24,208 bases of DNA from Prolixibacteraceae bacterium (lineage in GTDB: Bacteria > Bacteroidota > Bacteroidia > Bacteroidales > Prolixibacteraceae). Location: positions 1 to 24,208 of the forward strand of contig JAGODU010000056.1 in NCBI GenBank assembly GCA_017998095.1, read 5' to 3'. The notes under the pieces are model-generated. The model had not been told where the DNA came from. It did no database searches and saw nothing but the letters and a program-made list of their open reading frames with translations. The position numbers and the translations under genes are program-made. Within the stretch, counting starts at the first letter, position 1, and each line of letters opens with the position of its first letter. Of this stretch, positions 23,014-24,208 are shown one piece after another.

Positions 23014-23905
23014 GATATCTTTTTCTGAAATTAATCTGTGCAATAAATAAGCCGGCAATTACTACTATTATGCCTAAAATTTTCTGAAAGTTCAATTTGT
23101 CTCCAAGGATTATAAATGCAAATATTGAAGTGAAAACCGGGATAGCATTGGCAAACATATTTGATTTGATAACTCCCATGTGTTTAACACTGTAAACAAA
23201 AAATATAAATGCAATAACGGAAGCAAATATTGCCAATTCAAAGATAGCCGTCATAGCTTCAAGATTTAAGGGAGTAGAAATAAATCTGTTCTTTTCAAAA
23301 ATAAGCCAGAAGGGCAAAAAGTAAAATATTCCTATAGCATTTTGATAGAGTATGATAGTAAGATTATTTAAAGTTCTCGACACTTTTTGCAGAATTATTG
23401 TATAAGCTACTGCTGATAGTACAGCAGAAAACTGAAGTATGACCCCGAGAGGAGATGCTGTAATTCCCTTGCCCGATTCATATATCACGCAAATAACGCC
23501 AAGAAAGGAAATAAGAATTCCTAAAGAATTGAAAAGACTAACCTTTTCTCTATAAAAAATGTAAGCAGCAAACGGTGCAACAAGTGGAATTGTGGCAATG
23601 ATAACAGCGGCTACTGTTGATGATATGAATTGCAAACCGTAGCTTTCTCCCATGAAATAAAGGAAGGGCTCAAAAAAAGCCAGCAGGAACATGTATTTGA
23701 GGTCCTTTTTCTTAGGGATGACAAGGCTGCCTGTTATTTTTGTAAAAATGAGTAAAATGACAGTTGCAATAATAAGACGTAGAAAGACAATTGTCAAAGG
23801 TCCGTAAACAGCATTTGCTACTTTAAACCAAACAAAAGTAAGTGAGAAAAAAATCATCGAAGTGATGATAGAAGCATAAAGCTTTATTTGAGAAGGCTTG
23901 CCCAT
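22985..23905 (-). CDS. EamA/DMT-superfamily transporter
   Basis: This 306-residue inner-membrane protein has ten hydrophobic segments in two homologous halves, as EamA permeases do. Landmarks are FVWFKVANAVYGPLTIVFLRL in the first half, the ISSTVAAVIIATIPLVAPFAAYIFYREK segment (positions noted only as VIIATIPLVAP) ending helix 4, and FANAIPVFTSIFAFIILGDKL, the matching element of the second half. These proteins export metabolites or amino acids; the substrate cannot be told from sequence. Its own promoter lies 17 bp upstream, with both -33 and -7 elements. The YkgJ gene overlaps its end by 29 bp. Confidence 0.9.
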   Translation of the reverse strand: MGKPSQIKLYASIITSMIFFSLTFVWFKVANAVYGPLTIVFLRLIIATVILLIFTKITGSLVIPKKKDLKYMFLLAFFEPFLYFMGESYGLQFISSTVAAVIIATIPLVAPFAAYIFYREKVSLFNSLGILISFLGVICVIYESGKGITASPLGVILQFSAVLSAVAYTIILQKVSRTLNNLTIILYQNAIGIFYFLPFWLIFEKNRFISTPLNLEAMTAIFELAIFASVIAFIFFVYSVKHMGVIKSNMFANAIPVFTSIFAFIILGDKLNFQKILGIIVVIAGLFIAQINFRKRYHGPDPIPLD

Positions 23906-23922
23906 TAAGAAAAATTATACTG

Positions 23923-23952
23923 CAAAAATAATTTAATTGAGTAGGAAACAAA
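23923..23952 (-). promoter_or_regulatory. Well-formed Bacteroidota promoter for the EamA-YkgJ operon
   Basis: On the minus strand TTTG (23952-23949) and TATTTTTG (23930-23923) are separated by 18 bp, close to the expected spacing. The -7 box ends 17 bp before the ATG at 23905. Confidence 0.55.
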
Positions 23953-23953
23953 T

Positions 23954-23983
23954 AAGGCGTTGGTCTTTTTAAAACAACGCCTT
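23954..23983 (-). terminator. Terminator after the outer-membrane protein at the window end
   Basis: AAGGCGTTG (23983-23975 on the minus strand) pairs with CAACGCCTT (23962-23954) and is followed by a T-rich stretch. It ends the gene at 24014-24208 and lies just before the EamA promoter. Confidence 0.7.
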
Positions 23984-24013
23984 TATATTATTTAATATTG
24001 GTTTTTATTAACT

Positions 24014-24208
24014 TTAAAATAATCCCATTTTAAGAGTTAATCCTACAGAATAATTTTTCAATGCATCTTTTGATATTCCATCTATATCAAGATCAGATGT
24101 AAATCTATAACCTCCGTATAATGCTATCCTTATCCAGCTGGTAAAGTTAACTTCAAGTTCAGCCATTGGTTCAACTACCCAAAAGAAGTCGCTAATGTTG
24201 AGGGAAGA
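24014..24208 (-). CDS. C-terminal fragment of an outer-membrane beta-barrel protein
   Basis: This is the last 64 codons of a gene that continues beyond the window. The sequence shows alternating strands (AELEVNFTSWIRIALYGGYR, then NYSVGLTLKMGLF) and ends with the C-terminal Phe typical of outer-membrane barrels. The start and family cannot be determined. A terminator follows 30 bp after the stop. Confidence 0.7.
   Translation of the reverse strand, partial: SSLNISDFFWVVEPMAELEVNFTSWIRIALYGGYRFTSDLDIDGISKDALKNYSVGLTLKMGLF

Noticed and set aside
22510..23905. Toxin-antitoxin or defence pair
   Set aside because: The overlapping genes are an EamA transporter and a YkgJ cysteine-cluster protein; neither is a toxin, nuclease or immunity family.

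Overview
The window looks like a chromosomal segment from a low-GC member of the Bacteroidota, probably Bacteroidales or Marinilabiliales-like. The evidence is the type IX secretion (T9SS) protein PorQ, two large secreted proteins with T9SS C-terminal sorting domains, several Bacteroidota-restricted families (DUF2490, DUF3078, DUF2891, DUF4268), and repeated matches to the Bacteroidota -7 promoter element TAnnTTTG just upstream of start codons. I see no tRNA, rRNA, insertion sequence, phage or CRISPR features. Most of the segment is ordinary core and envelope gene content.

Layout. 34-681 (+) is a small outer-membrane barrel protein ending in a strong terminator. 4058-760 (-) is a tight five-gene operon: lipoprotein, small secreted protein, VTC-type polyphosphate polymerase, DUF4956 membrane protein, DUF2490 barrel. 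4362-8690 (+) is a co-directional run: DUF2891, DUF4268 (GTG start), CYTH triphosphate-tunnel protein, DUF3078 and a START/SRPBCC protein. From 8664 to the window end every gene is on the minus strand. In transcription order these are: an outer-membrane barrel fragment (24208-24014), EamA transporter, YkgJ-type cysteine-cluster protein, T9SS-exported sialate O-acetylesterase, a small membrane-anchored protein, porQ, cmk, ispH, pfkA, an EcsC protein, a YbiT-like ABC-F ATPase, a VIT/vWA T9SS protein, and a PLP aminotransferase.

The most striking structure is the 390-bp leader before the aminotransferase (9885-10277, minus strand). It holds two successive transcription attenuators. Each has a 19-codon open reading frame rich in Ile and Ala codons, followed by a strong intrinsic terminator. 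In each, the sequence around or just after the leader stop codon can pair either with an upstream leader segment or with part of the terminator hairpin, as in trp/ilv-type attenuation. This predicts that the aminotransferase is controlled by Ile (and/or Ala) tRNA charging and works in branched-chain amino acid or alanine metabolism.

Other points of interest are the polyphosphate-polymerase operon bracketed by envelope proteins, with a second triphosphate-tunnel enzyme 3 kb away; an ABC-F protein in which all the elements I could check for one of its two composite ATP sites are degenerate; and perfect inverted repeats in three minus-strand intergenic regions. All functional statements rest on reading motifs by eye; no database search was run.
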